This document shows, piece by piece, positions 25,567 through 35,000 of a DNA stretch of 64,000 nucleotides. The position numbers and the translations under genes were made by a program. Every line of letters starts with the position of its first letter. Within the stretch, counting starts at the first letter, position 1. A model generated the notes under the pieces. It did not search any database, was not told where the DNA came from, and saw only the letters and a list, made by a program, of their open reading frames with translations. This DNA is from CAMEON01 sp045531965 (GTDB lineage Bacteria; Bacillota; Clostridia; Oscillospirales; CAG-272), in assembly GCA_045531965.1 (NCBI GenBank), contig JAZSFA010000017.1, forward strand, positions 1-64,000, read 5' to 3'.

Positions 25567-25935
25567 ATGAAAAAAGCAGCCATTCACATGATGCTTGTGT
25601 CCAACATCGTCAGCCTATGCCTCTGCGCCTCTACCCTTCTGTGGGTACTGTTCAGCGGCTTTGCCGGATGGTGGCGGGTCATCTCCAATCCCCTCACACA
25701 GCTCCTGTATATAGCCATAGCCCTGTACTGCCTCCGTCCCACAGAACGGAACATGAAATGGTTGGCTATAGCGGGCATCCTCCGCGCCGCCGTGGCGGGG
25801 TGGCAGTTTTTCCATACTCTCCGCTACTTCGTGGGAGTGGACATTCACAACATCAGCGAGTTTCTGCAATTCCCTGCGGCGGTGGTGTTTTTGGTTGCCC
25901 TCGGAATGTACTCACGGAAAAATCAAGAGACATAA
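25567..25935 (+). CDS. Small membrane protein, function unknown
   Basis: 122-residue protein with four hydrophobic segments (about residues 9-31, 43-57, 65-84 and 97-115) and a short charged tail. AAAGGAGA precedes the ATG. It has its own promoter and terminator. I do not recognise the family. Confidence 0.7.
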   Translation: MKKAAIHMMLVSNIVSLCLCASTLLWVLFSGFAGWWRVISNPLTQLLYIAIALYCLRPTERNMKWLAIAGILRAAVAGWQFFHTLRYFVGVDIHNISEFLQFPAAVVFLVALGMYSRKNQET

Positions 25936-25945
25936 AAGCCAAGTC

Positions 25946-25984
25946 AAAAGCAGGTGCTTCCTTTTCGGAAGCACCTGCTTTTTT
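25946..25984 (+). terminator. Terminator of the 25567 gene
   Basis: AGCAGGTGCTTCC, 5-base loop, GGAAGCACCTGCT, then T run, with a matching A run upstream. Confidence 0.93.
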
Positions 25985-26049
25985 ATTTGAACCCCTTCTC
26001 ACGCGACAAAATACCATCGACCCAAATTTGAAAATCTTTCCCCTCCCTA

Positions 26050-26078
26050 TTGCAAAATCCCGCTCAATCTGTTAAAAT
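26050..26078 (+). promoter_or_regulatory. Promoter of the 26139-31840 operon
   Basis: TTGCAA, 17 bases, TAAAAT with TGT before the -10, about 60 bases from the first gene. Confidence 0.7.
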
Positions 26079-26138
26079 AATAAAAGAAACACACCCCATT
26101 TGACGGGATAGCTTCATCCTGTCAGAAAGGAACCATAT

Positions 26139-27011
26139 ATGATTGATTTCAAAACTGTCACCATCCCCACCTTCGGCCCCGGCGGCAACGGAGAGTGGTT
26201 TAAATCCGAGGGTGGAAAATCCACCGTGCAAGCGCCCGGCTGGCTGAAGTCCAAGGGGCTTGACGCCTACGAATACGAAGCAGGCAAGGGCATCATGGCA
26301 GGAGAGGACGCGCTCAGAGCCATTGGTAATAAAGCCCGTGAGCACGGCATCCTCATGTCCCTCCACGCCCCCTACTTCATCTCCCTGTCCTCGGTGGAGG
26401 AAGAAAAACGCAATAACAGCATCGGTTACATTCAAAAATCTCTATGGGCGGCCGAGCTTTTGGGCGCTGATACCATCGTCATCCACAGCGGCAGCGCGGG
26501 CAAGATCAGCCGTGAGGAGGCCATGAGGCTGTCCTGCGATACCCTGTCCCGCCTCATGGAGACGGTGGGAGACACCCCCATCCGTCTCGGCATTGAGACC
26601 ATGGGCAAGGTCAACCAGCTTGGCACGCTGGATGAGGTCATCGAGCAATGTAAAGTTGACCCTCACTTCCACCCCGTGGTGGATTTCGGTCACCTCAACG
26701 CCCGAAATATCGGCGGTCTGTTCACCGACCGTGACAGCTACCGACGAGTATTCCACACCATCGCCGAAAAGCTGGGCGACGAGTACGCCACCCATCTGCA
26801 CTGTCATTTCTCCAAGATCGAATACACCGGCGCGGGCGAGAAAAAGCACCTGACCTTCACCGATACGGTCTACGGTCCCGAGTTTGAGCCTCTCATGGAG
26901 GCTATCATAAAAGATGATCTCTGCCCCCGAATCATTTGCGAGTCGGACAGTACTATGGCCGAGGACGCGCTGGCCATGAAGCAATATTGGATGGAACACA
27001 GTTCCCTTTGA
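26139..27011 (+). CDS. Endonuclease IV/xylose isomerase-type TIM-barrel protein
   Basis: 290-residue cytoplasmic TIM barrel of the AP endonuclease 2 superfamily. The likely three-metal ligands are His in LHAPY and VIHSG, Glu in GIETMGK, Asp and His in VVDFGHLNAR, His in HLHCHFSK and Glu in ICESD. These fit endonuclease IV, but the N terminus (TVTIPTFGPGG) differs from classical Nfo and the gene leads a sugar-type operon, so it could be a sugar isomerase/epimerase instead. AGAAAGGA precedes the start. The kinase gene follows after five bases. Confidence 0.8.
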   Translation: MIDFKTVTIPTFGPGGNGEWFKSEGGKSTVQAPGWLKSKGLDAYEYEAGKGIMAGEDALRAIGNKAREHGILMSLHAPYFISLSSVEEEKRNNSIGYIQKSLWAAELLGADTIVIHSGSAGKISREEAMRLSCDTLSRLMETVGDTPIRLGIETMGKVNQLGTLDEVIEQCKVDPHFHPVVDFGHLNARNIGGLFTDRDSYRRVFHTIAEKLGDEYATHLHCHFSKIEYTGAGEKKHLTFTDTVYGPEFEPLMEAIIKDDLCPRIICESDSTMAEDALAMKQYWMEHSSL

Positions 27012-27016
27012 TCTCT

Positions 27017-27928
27017 ATGAAACTCACAGATTTCCAAACCCTCACCCCCATCGACTACGGCTGGTCGGGGGATTGCAAATACCGCGCCGTAACAGCCGAC
27101 GGCACCCCCTATTTTCTCCGCATCACCTCCCGAGAGCGGGGCGACCGCTTCGTAAATCTCTTCGACCTTCAAAAGGCCGTGGCCGCCACGGGAATCCCCA
27201 TGTGTCAGCCGATTGCCATCGGAGAATGCAACGAAGGGATATATGCCATCCACTCATGGATCGACGGAGTGGACGCCGAGACCACCGTCCCCACCCTCCC
27301 CGCGGAGGTACAGTACCGCCTTGGTCGCGACGCGGGGGAGTATCTCACCCACATCCACGCCATCCCCGCCCCCGACGGACAACCCGATTGGGAACCCCGA
27401 TTCAACGCCAAGATTAACCGCAAGACCAAGATGTACGCCGACTGTCCTATCAAATTCAAAGGCGATCACCATCTCCTGCGCTACATTGAGGAAAACCGCC
27501 ATCTTCTGGCAAATCGCCCTCAGACCTTTCAGCACGGGGACTACCACATCGGCAACATGATGCTGACGGATGCAGAAACCACGCCAAAGATCGTGATCAT
27601 CGACTTCGACCGCTACGACTTTGGCGATCCGTGGGAAGAATTTAACCGCATCGTCTGGTGCGCCCAAGCCACTCCTGTATTTGCCACGGGGCTGGTGGAC
27701 GGCTACTTCGGGGTGGACAAAAACACTCCCGTCCCTATGGAATTTTGGCGACTTTTAGCTCTCTACATCAGCAGCAATATGCTCTCCTCGGTGCCGTGGG
27801 CGATACCCTTTGGGGAAAGTGAGGTGCAGACCATGCTGAAGCAGGCGGGTGACGTGCTGGCATGGTATGACAACATGAAAAACCCCGTGCCTGCATGGTA
27901 CGATATGACACTATCCTATAAAAACTGA
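27017..27928 (+). CDS. APH-family small-molecule kinase
   Basis: 303-residue phosphotransferase of the aminoglycoside/choline/fructosamine kinase fold. The catalytic loop is QHGDYHIGNMML and the metal-binding Asp is in IIDFDRYDFGDP. I chose the ATG at 27017, five bases after the preceding stop and just before the conserved N terminus; a frame open further upstream overlaps the neighbour. The operon context (TIM barrel, glycoside hydrolase) favours a sugar or amino-sugar substrate over an antibiotic, but this is inference. Confidence 0.85.
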   Translation: MKLTDFQTLTPIDYGWSGDCKYRAVTADGTPYFLRITSRERGDRFVNLFDLQKAVAATGIPMCQPIAIGECNEGIYAIHSWIDGVDAETTVPTLPAEVQYRLGRDAGEYLTHIHAIPAPDGQPDWEPRFNAKINRKTKMYADCPIKFKGDHHLLRYIEENRHLLANRPQTFQHGDYHIGNMMLTDAETTPKIVIIDFDRYDFGDPWEEFNRIVWCAQATPVFATGLVDGYFGVDKNTPVPMEFWRLLALYISSNMLSSVPWAIPFGESEVQTMLKQAGDVLAWYDNMKNPVPAWYDMTLSYKN

Positions 27929-27950
27929 ATATAAAATGGAGGCAACTTTT

Positions 27951-29939
27951 ATGTCCATTCCTTACCGTCAAATTCACCTCGATTTCCACACCTCCGAGTG
28001 CATCGAGGGCATCGGCTCCCGCTTCTCCCGCGAGAATTTCAAAGCAGCTTTGCAAGCGGGTCACATAAACTCCATCACCCTCTTCTCCAAGTGCCACCAC
28101 GGTTGGTCCTATCACCCCACCAAGGTCAACCTTCCCCACCCCCACCTGTGCTGTGATCTGTTGGGCGAGCAGCTGGCCGTCTGCGAGGAGCTTGGTGTGC
28201 GCACCGAGATCTACGTCTCGGCAGGACTTTCGGAGCAGTACGCCGTCCGTCATCCCGAGCATCTGCGGAGAGATAAGAACGGCTACGGCGGCAACTTCGA
28301 CACCGAGGCGGGCTATCACCGCCTTTGCTTCGGTACCGCTTATCTTGACCAGCTCACGGCTGAGATCGAGGAGGTGCTGACCACCTACAAGGGTCGCTTT
28401 GACGGTCTTTTCCTTGACATCATCGGCATGGTGCCCTGCTGGTGCCCCGATTGTATCAAGGGCATGAAGGAGATGGGGCTTGATCCCGATAATGACGCCG
28501 ATGTGTGGAAGTACGCCCGTGTGATCTACGATCGCTACACAGACCGTGTGGCCGAGGTGGTGGAGCGCATCATCCCCGGGCTTCCCATCATCCACAACGA
28601 TGGCGGTGCCATTTTCCAAGGCCGTGATATCGCCTTCAAGAATCAGGGTCACTTCGAGCTGGAGTCTCTGCCCACGGGCGGTTGGGGCTATGACCACTTC
28701 CCTCGCGCCGCCGCTTATGCCCGCACCCTTGGCCGTGATTTTTTGGGCATGACAGGCAAGTTCCACACCACCTGGGGGGAATTTGGCGGCTTCAAGCACC
28801 CGAACGCTTTGCGCTATGAGGCGGCGCTGGCCAACGCCTGCGGTGCCCACTGCTCGATAGGCGATCAGCTTCACCCCGACGGAGAATTTGACCTCGCCAC
28901 CTACCGTCTCATCGGGGCGGCATATGTCGAAGTAGAAACCCGTGAGAAATGGTTAGAAGATTCCCATCTCATAGCCGATATCGGGCTTCTTTCGGCTGAA
29001 AACTTCCGAAATATTTGTCCTAACGCTCTCCCGGAAGGCATCAAGCAGGATCTTGGCGCCAACCGCATCATGCTGGAGGGACATTATCTCTATGATATCC
29101 TCGATCCCGAGGCCGATTTCAGTCAATACCGCCTCCTCATTCTCCCTGACACCATGGAGATCCCCGAGGGTGATCTCCGCGACCGCCTGAACGACTATCT
29201 GGCAAAGGGTGGCAAGCTCCTGCTGACGGGCAAATCGGGCACCTTTGACGGCAAGTTCGTCTTTGATTTCGGCGTAAATTTTGTCGGCGAGGGTCAATAT
29301 CGCCCCGCTTACCTGCACCCCTGCTTTGATCTTCAGCCTAACGGTCAAACCAGCTACGTCACCTATAGCAAGAACTACGATATTACCCTCCGCGAGGGCT
29401 TTGACGGTGAAGTCAGAGACATCAAGGTGGATTCTTACTTCAACCGCGCCCCGCGTAACTTCTGTTCCCATCAACACACCCCCTACGACCGTAACAAGAC
29501 TTCTCCCGCCGCCGTCATGACGACTCAAATTGGGTATATTGGCTGGGACATCTTCACAGAGTACGCGGACAAAGGCTCGGTGCACGTCAAGTACGCCGTA
29601 CTGGACATCATTGACCGTCTGTTGGGTGATCATAAGAGCCTCACCACCGACCTGCCCTCCTGCGGCGTGACCTCAGTGGCAGAAAAAGTGACCGAAGACG
29701 GCACCCACCTCATCCATCAGCTAGTCTACGCCATCCCAAAGGTGCGGGGCGGCGGTATTGAGATCATTGAGGATCTGCCCTTTACCCCCGATGTGACCTG
29801 CAGCATCCGTGTGCCAAATGTACCCAAACGTGTCCACCTTCTTAACGGTACAGACCTCACTTTTACTTTTAACAATGGACTTTTAACCTACATAGTACCT
29901 TCGTTCTCTTGCGGAACAACTATTATCATAGATATGTAA
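27951..29939 (+). CDS. Glycoside hydrolase, GHL6/beta-galactosidase trimerisation type
   Basis: 662-residue cytoplasmic protein with no signal peptide; the ATG at 27951 follows GGAGG. Residues about 1-340 form a TIM barrel of the hypothetical glycosyl hydrolase 6 type, with SKCHHGWSYHPT, DGLFLDIIGMVPCWC (likely catalytic Asp) and GMTGKFHTTWGEFGG. Residues about 365-550 resemble the beta-galactosidase trimerisation domain (YRLLILPDT, GGKLLLTGKSG), and the last 100 are a beta-sandwich. Relatives include fucosidase- and galactosidase-like enzymes; the sugar is unknown. Confidence 0.8.
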   Translation: MSIPYRQIHLDFHTSECIEGIGSRFSRENFKAALQAGHINSITLFSKCHHGWSYHPTKVNLPHPHLCCDLLGEQLAVCEELGVRTEIYVSAGLSEQYAVRHPEHLRRDKNGYGGNFDTEAGYHRLCFGTAYLDQLTAEIEEVLTTYKGRFDGLFLDIIGMVPCWCPDCIKGMKEMGLDPDNDADVWKYARVIYDRYTDRVAEVVERIIPGLPIIHNDGGAIFQGRDIAFKNQGHFELESLPTGGWGYDHFPRAAAYARTLGRDFLGMTGKFHTTWGEFGGFKHPNALRYEAALANACGAHCSIGDQLHPDGEFDLATYRLIGAAYVEVETREKWLEDSHLIADIGLLSAENFRNICPNALPEGIKQDLGANRIMLEGHYLYDILDPEADFSQYRLLILPDTMEIPEGDLRDRLNDYLAKGGKLLLTGKSGTFDGKFVFDFGVNFVGEGQYRPAYLHPCFDLQPNGQTSYVTYSKNYDITLREGFDGEVRDIKVDSYFNRAPRNFCSHQHTPYDRNKTSPAAVMTTQIGYIGWDIFTEYADKGSVHVKYAVLDIIDRLLGDHKSLTTDLPSCGVTSVAEKVTEDGTHLIHQLVYAIPKVRGGGIEIIEDLPFTPDVTCSIRVPNVPKRVHLLNGTDLTFTFNNGLLTYIVPSFSCGTTIIIDM

Positions 29940-29967
29940 AAATATATTGAATATAAGGAGAATTATT

Positions 29968-31053
29968 ATGTCCCACATTAAAAATCTGCAAGCCTCAATG
30001 AAAGAAAAAGGCACAGAAGCCATCATCATTTCTTCTGAGATTAACCAGAGATATCTGTCGAATTTTGCCTATACAGACGGTTTTATGCTCATTCTGCAGG
30101 ATGAAGCGTTCCTACTCACCGATTTCCGCTATATTGAAGCGGCAAAAGCCATTGTGGATCAGTCTGAATGTCAGGTCCTCATGCCTGACACCCGTATGCT
30201 GCCCTACGTCAAGAAGCTGTTGGAAGAAAAAAAGATCAAGACCTTGACCTTTGAAGAGTCCGAAGCTTCTTATGCCCTTTATAACCGTCTTCGCGATACT
30301 TTTGAAGGCGTTGAAATTGTTTCCGGTGGTTCTGCTATGATCGACAATCTCCGCCTTATCAAGGATGAAAAAGAGATTGCCGCCATGACAAAGGCTCAAG
30401 CCATCACCGACGCCGCCTTTACCCACATTTTGGATTTCATCAATCCCGACCGCACTGAACTGGAAGTGGCACTGGAACTTGAATTTTTCATGCGCGCCCA
30501 CGGTTCCGAAGGTACCGCTTTTGAGACCATCGCCGTTTCAGGATCCAATTCCTCCCGTCCTCACGGCACGCCCCGTGACGTAAAGCTGGAGAAGGGCTTT
30601 TTCACCATGGACTTCGGCGCACGCTTTGATGGTTACTGCTCGGATATGACCCGTACGGTAGTGTTGGGCAAAGCCGACGATGAAATGAAGCGCCTTTATC
30701 ACACCGTCCTTGAAGCACAAACAACTGCCCTCAATTCCCTCCACGGCGGCATGAAGTGTGCTGATGCCGATAAGGTTGCTCGCGATATCATTGACAATGC
30801 CGGTTACAAGGGTTGCTTTGGTCACAGTCTCGGTCACGGCGTTGGTCTCTTCATCCATGAAAGTCCTCGCCTTGCAAGCTCTATGCCTGAGACAGAAATT
30901 CTCTGCCCCGGTCACGTGGTCACGGTGGAGCCCGGTATTTATATTGAAGGAAAATACGGTTGCCGTATTGAGGATATGGTCGTGGTTTTGGAAGACGGTA
31001 GTATTCATGACTTTACCCAAAGCCCCAAAGAGTTGATCGAGCTTCCCTTCTAA
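29968..31053 (+). CDS. M24 family aminopeptidase (Xaa-Pro type)
   Basis: 361-residue cytoplasmic metallopeptidase that removes residues before proline. The ATG at 29968 follows AAGGAG. The N-terminal creatinase-like domain covers about 1-125. The dinuclear metal ligands are visible in order: DFGARFDGYCSDMTRT (two Asp), GHSLGHGVG (His), VEPGIYIEG (Glu) and GCRIEDM (Glu). It sits 28 bases behind the glycoside hydrolase and 10 before the MBL gene, in the same operon. Confidence 0.93.
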   Translation: MSHIKNLQASMKEKGTEAIIISSEINQRYLSNFAYTDGFMLILQDEAFLLTDFRYIEAAKAIVDQSECQVLMPDTRMLPYVKKLLEEKKIKTLTFEESEASYALYNRLRDTFEGVEIVSGGSAMIDNLRLIKDEKEIAAMTKAQAITDAAFTHILDFINPDRTELEVALELEFFMRAHGSEGTAFETIAVSGSNSSRPHGTPRDVKLEKGFFTMDFGARFDGYCSDMTRTVVLGKADDEMKRLYHTVLEAQTTALNSLHGGMKCADADKVARDIIDNAGYKGCFGHSLGHGVGLFIHESPRLASSMPETEILCPGHVVTVEPGIYIEGKYGCRIEDMVVVLEDGSIHDFTQSPKELIELPF

Positions 31054-31063
31054 GGAGAAACGT

Positions 31064-31840
31064 ATGAACATTATTTTTCTCGGAACAAGTCATGGTATTA
31101 CAGAAAAGAATCAGTTTTGCTCCTCTGCCTTAGTTCAAGTCGGAAAAAAATACTATTTGATTGATGCAGGTGCCCCTGTTCTGACCTTGCTGAAAAACCA
31201 CGATATTCCTCTTGAAAACGTGGCGGGCGTCTTCATTACCCACTCCCACCACGACCACTATTTAGGTCTGGTAACCCTGACCCAGCAGATCAATGAATTT
31301 CAACAATTTTCAGAGGTGAGCTTCCCTGTTTACATCCCCGACGAGGAGGATTACCGCGCCATGTTCCAATTTCTCTTTGGCAACCCCGACTTTCACGGTC
31401 GTTTGGCGTATCAAATCTACGGCGGTCTCACCGATCCCTATGGCGACCGTACCCGCCGCGTGTCTGCCGTGATCTTTGATGACGGCAATCTGAGGGTCAC
31501 CGCCATTCCTGTAGATCATTATAAAAACGCCCACGCTTTCTTCTTGGAAGCCGAGGGAAAACGAGTGGTCTTTACGGGAGATCTGGCAAGAGATATGCCC
31601 GATTATCCGGCAGTTATTACGGAATCCGATGTAGATCTTGTTGTCACCGAAGGCGCGCATACTTACCTCAATAAACCCGAAATCATGTCACTTTTAAAAC
31701 GGAGCCGTACCAAAACTTTGGTCATCAGCCATCGTTACGATCAGGCCAATACGGATGATATGATACAGGAATTGATTGACTATACCCGAGATAAATTTCG
31801 GACCATTGTAGCTTATGACAATATGAAAATAGAGGTATAA
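31064..31840 (+). CDS. MBL-fold metallohydrolase
   Basis: 258-residue zinc hydrolase of the metallo-beta-lactamase superfamily, beta-CASP-free type. THSHHDH (about residues 64-70) is the core metal motif, with further ligands in FTGDLARD and ISHRY near the C terminus. The arrangement resembles ribonuclease Z or phosphodiesterase relatives, but no tRNA-processing signature is evident. AAGGAGA precedes the ATG. Last gene of the operon, followed by a strong terminator. Confidence 0.85.
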   Translation: MNIIFLGTSHGITEKNQFCSSALVQVGKKYYLIDAGAPVLTLLKNHDIPLENVAGVFITHSHHDHYLGLVTLTQQINEFQQFSEVSFPVYIPDEEDYRAMFQFLFGNPDFHGRLAYQIYGGLTDPYGDRTRRVSAVIFDDGNLRVTAIPVDHYKNAHAFFLEAEGKRVVFTGDLARDMPDYPAVITESDVDLVVTEGAHTYLNKPEIMSLLKRSRTKTLVISHRYDQANTDDMIQELIDYTRDKFRTIVAYDNMKIEV

Positions 31841-31876
31841 AAAAGGTTGGCAGATGTCTCTGCCAACCTTTTTTTG
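31841..31876 (+). terminator. Operon terminator
   Basis: AAAAGGTTGGCAGA, 4-base loop, TCTGCCAACCTTTT with a long T run, starting right at the MBL stop. Confidence 0.95.
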
Positions 31877-31881
31877 TTAAG

Positions 31882-31916
31882 AAAAACACCTTCAGGTTGA
31901 TCCTGAAGGTGTTTTT
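31882..31916. terminator. Second, bidirectional hairpin terminator
   Basis: CACCTTCAGG, 5-base loop, CCTGAAGGTG, flanked by AAAAA and TTTTT. It can back up the operon terminator and also stop leftward transcription from the 1508-residue protein gene. Confidence 0.85.
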
Positions 31917-31967
31917 GAGCGCATTAAAAAGACGTAGCATGATTTCCACCAAACTATGTCTATATGC

Positions 31968-31992
31968 ACCCCTGCCCATAAAGGGCAGGGGT
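31968..31992. repeat. Hairpin behind the 1508-residue protein gene
   Basis: ACCCCTGCCC, 5-base loop, GGGCAGGGGT without a T run. It is nearly the same stem as the terminator at 134-166 and also lies about 25 bases after the stop of a GCxSV-anchored gene. It may act as an mRNA-stabilising hairpin. Confidence 0.6.
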
Positions 31993-32017
31993 TATGATTT
32001 GACTCAGACGAAGTCTA

Positions 32018-35000
32018 TCAGTCTTCCTTCTTCTTTCTGAGAGCAACAGCGGCGCAAGCAGCTGCAACAACAGTCATGATGGAAGCGGAAGCAACAACGG
32101 ACTTACAACCGTCATCCTCGGGCTCGGTTACAGGCTCAGTAGCCTCGGGCTCGGTAACGTCAGGATTTGCGGGAGGATCAGTCTCGTCGTCATCGGTATC
32201 CTTGGGAGGATCAGTCTCAACTTCCATACCGCAAGCGATCATAGCCTCGTCCATATCCTTGTACAGATTGATCTCGTACAGCGTCATGGAAGCACCAATG
32301 TTCTCTTCGGAAGCAGCAGGACCGTCAACCCAGTCCAAACGGAGCGTGCCGATGACATCATCGACGAAATCGGTGTAAGACAGATCGAAGATGATGTACT
32401 CGTAATCACCGGTACCTTCAGCATCGATGTCAGGACGTGCGGTAAGAGTACCGTCAATGGTACCGCCGCGACCCATTGCGTAGTACAGCATAAAGTTGCC
32501 TGCAACAGCCTGGTCCATCTTAACCTTGAGAACCAGCACGCCATAAGTTTCCTCACCCTTGTTGGGAACACCCTCAAGCTTCTTGTCAACGTACTTTCTC
32601 ATCAGACTGGAGTAGCTGAAGTTTACGAAGGGATCGAGAGCAGTTGCGGAAGTATCCCAAGTACCCTTGAAGGTTACGGAACCGTCTTCGTTGTAGATGA
32701 TCTCAGTCATGTTGGGATTTTGGAAGTAGCTGGAGAAAACATCCTCAGGGAAGGAAGTGATCTTTGTAGGATCTTCCAACTTATACTCGGAATCGTCACC
32801 GCCGATCTTGGTGTAAACGGCATTGATGGTCTGGTCAGCGTCACCGGTAATGGTGTATTCTTCCCAAGCGCCGGTATAGCCTTCCTTCTCGGGAACCTTG
32901 GGCTCCTTAACGGAGGTGGTACCCTCAAGGATGGTAATCTCCTTCACAGTCTCACCGTCAGCAACGAAGGTGATGGTGTAGTATACGGGAGCCTTGGGCA
33001 GAACGTGCATATCGTTCTCTGCATAGTAAACAGCTTCCTTCATGGTGTCGAAGAATGCGTAGTACTCAACATCGAGAGAACCTTCAGACATCAGGAAGTC
33101 GTTACGGAAGTGGTTGACAACGCCGTCAGCGGGCCAGTCAGCAACGTTACCGATATCGGCAACGAGGGTGTGCCACTCACCGTCAGCAACGTATGCGGGC
33201 AGCCTGGTGTTATCCTTGGCACCCAAAGCACCTGCGCTAGCGCCAACGAAAACTTCACCGTTAGCACCCTCGGTAGAAGTGCGGTACTTCACGACCATGT
33301 AGCGACCAATCTTAGTGCCTGCGGGAACCAGGTTAGCGGTAGAGTTGGGGTCGCCGCCGGTGGAAACAAAGGTGATGCAGCCATTCTCAAAGCTATAGCC
33401 TTCGCTCTCGCAAGAAACGCCACCATTGGGATTCAGAGCCTCACCGTCAACAACGTAAACAGGCTGCAGCTCAGCAGGATTAACGGGGATCTCAGGATCA
33501 GCAACGTAGTTCAAAGTTACGTTGTACAGATACTTACCCTTAGCGCCCTCGCCCAGTTCGGTCACACCATCGTAATAGATAGCGCCGGTTTCGGTGAGGA
33601 GCATCTTGCCGGTACCAGCCTCGCCGTTGACAGTCACAGAACCGTCCTCAGCCTTGACGTAGGTATTTGTACCGTCGGTATAGCCAGCCTGTACCCAAGA
33701 ACCGCCCTTAACGAACTGGATGTTACCCCAGACCATCAGGTGCTGAACAGTACCGTCAGCCAGCTTAACCAGGGGATATACGTTATAGATACCGTCAGCA
33801 AGGGTGCTTACATCGATATCAATTTTATAGCGGGAAGCGTTGGTAGCACCGATAACTGCGTTAACATCGCTACCGTCATTAACCCAAGCGGCGTTGAACA
33901 CAGGCTCCATATCGTTGAGCTGGTAACCGTACTCAGCGACGAGCTGCTGACCAGCGAGGTCAGCGGACCAACCGCGGAGGGAGAAGGAGGACATGGTCTT
34001 GTCAATGTCAAGGATCTTGCCGCCCAGGACATTGGCGATGTACTCGTGAGAACCGCCGTCATTGATCTGCTTACCGTCAATGAACAGGGTATCGGGAGAC
34101 ATGGTGCCACAGGTCTCGGTAATGGTACCTGCAACCGAATTATCCTCGGGGAGAACGGGATCCATCTTAGGAGTCAGAGCTACCTGAGTGGTATAGGTGT
34201 ACTTAACACCGTCGATCTCCACAGCACCGGCTGCGGGATCCTGGTACTCCAGTGCAAAGTAATGAGCAGCACCGTAGGGGGTACCCTCGTCATCCACGAA
34301 CAGGTGCATACCGGTATCGAAACCGTTAGCATCAAAGATCACGCCGTCAGCACGGGTGGTATAAGCGTTACCATCAGCGTCGGTGTAACCATTTTCAGCA
34401 GCAGTAAGCTTCACCCACTTGTCAGCGGAGTAAGCGCCGCCACCAACGATGATGATAGCGTCGTCACCTTCAATGTACTCGCCGGAGAGGGTAACTTCCT
34501 GATTTTCGGAAGCCATGCAAGCCTCAGCACCCTCAAGGGTAGCAAAGAACTTGATGTAGGAAATGTCGATAGTGCCTGCAGACTTCAAGAAGTCGAAGCG
34601 GAAGTTGGTAAGGTTTGCATCCTTGCTGTCGCCCCAAACACCCGAAGCGTCAATCATCAGGGTGTGCCACTGACCGTCAGCAACATATGCAAAATCAACA
34701 TGGGTCTTCTCCATGGGAGCGGCCCAGTTGAGACCGTCAGAACGACCGGTGTAGATTTCACCGGTTGCATTGGCGGTAGAAGTTCTGTACTTGATAACCA
34801 CATAGTCACTCTGGGATGCGGGAACGGTGAGAGCATTGCCCAGAATGAAGTAGGGATCTCCACCCTTGGATTCAAGAGTCACATAACCGCTGTTGCACAG
34901 CTCGGTGATAACGGTCTCGTTAGGAGAGCCCACCTTCTGATCAGCAGTAAAGTTCTCGCTGTACTTGGAGAAATCATAAGCGAACAAGCACTCGGTGGAT

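Noticed and set aside
26139..27011. Firm assignment as DNA-repair endonuclease IV
   Set aside because: Metal ligands fit, but the N terminus and operon partners do not; kept as a superfamily-level call.
27017..27928. Aminoglycoside-resistance gene
   Set aside because: The APH fold is shared by many metabolic kinases, and the operon context points to sugar metabolism; no resistance-specific signature is seen.
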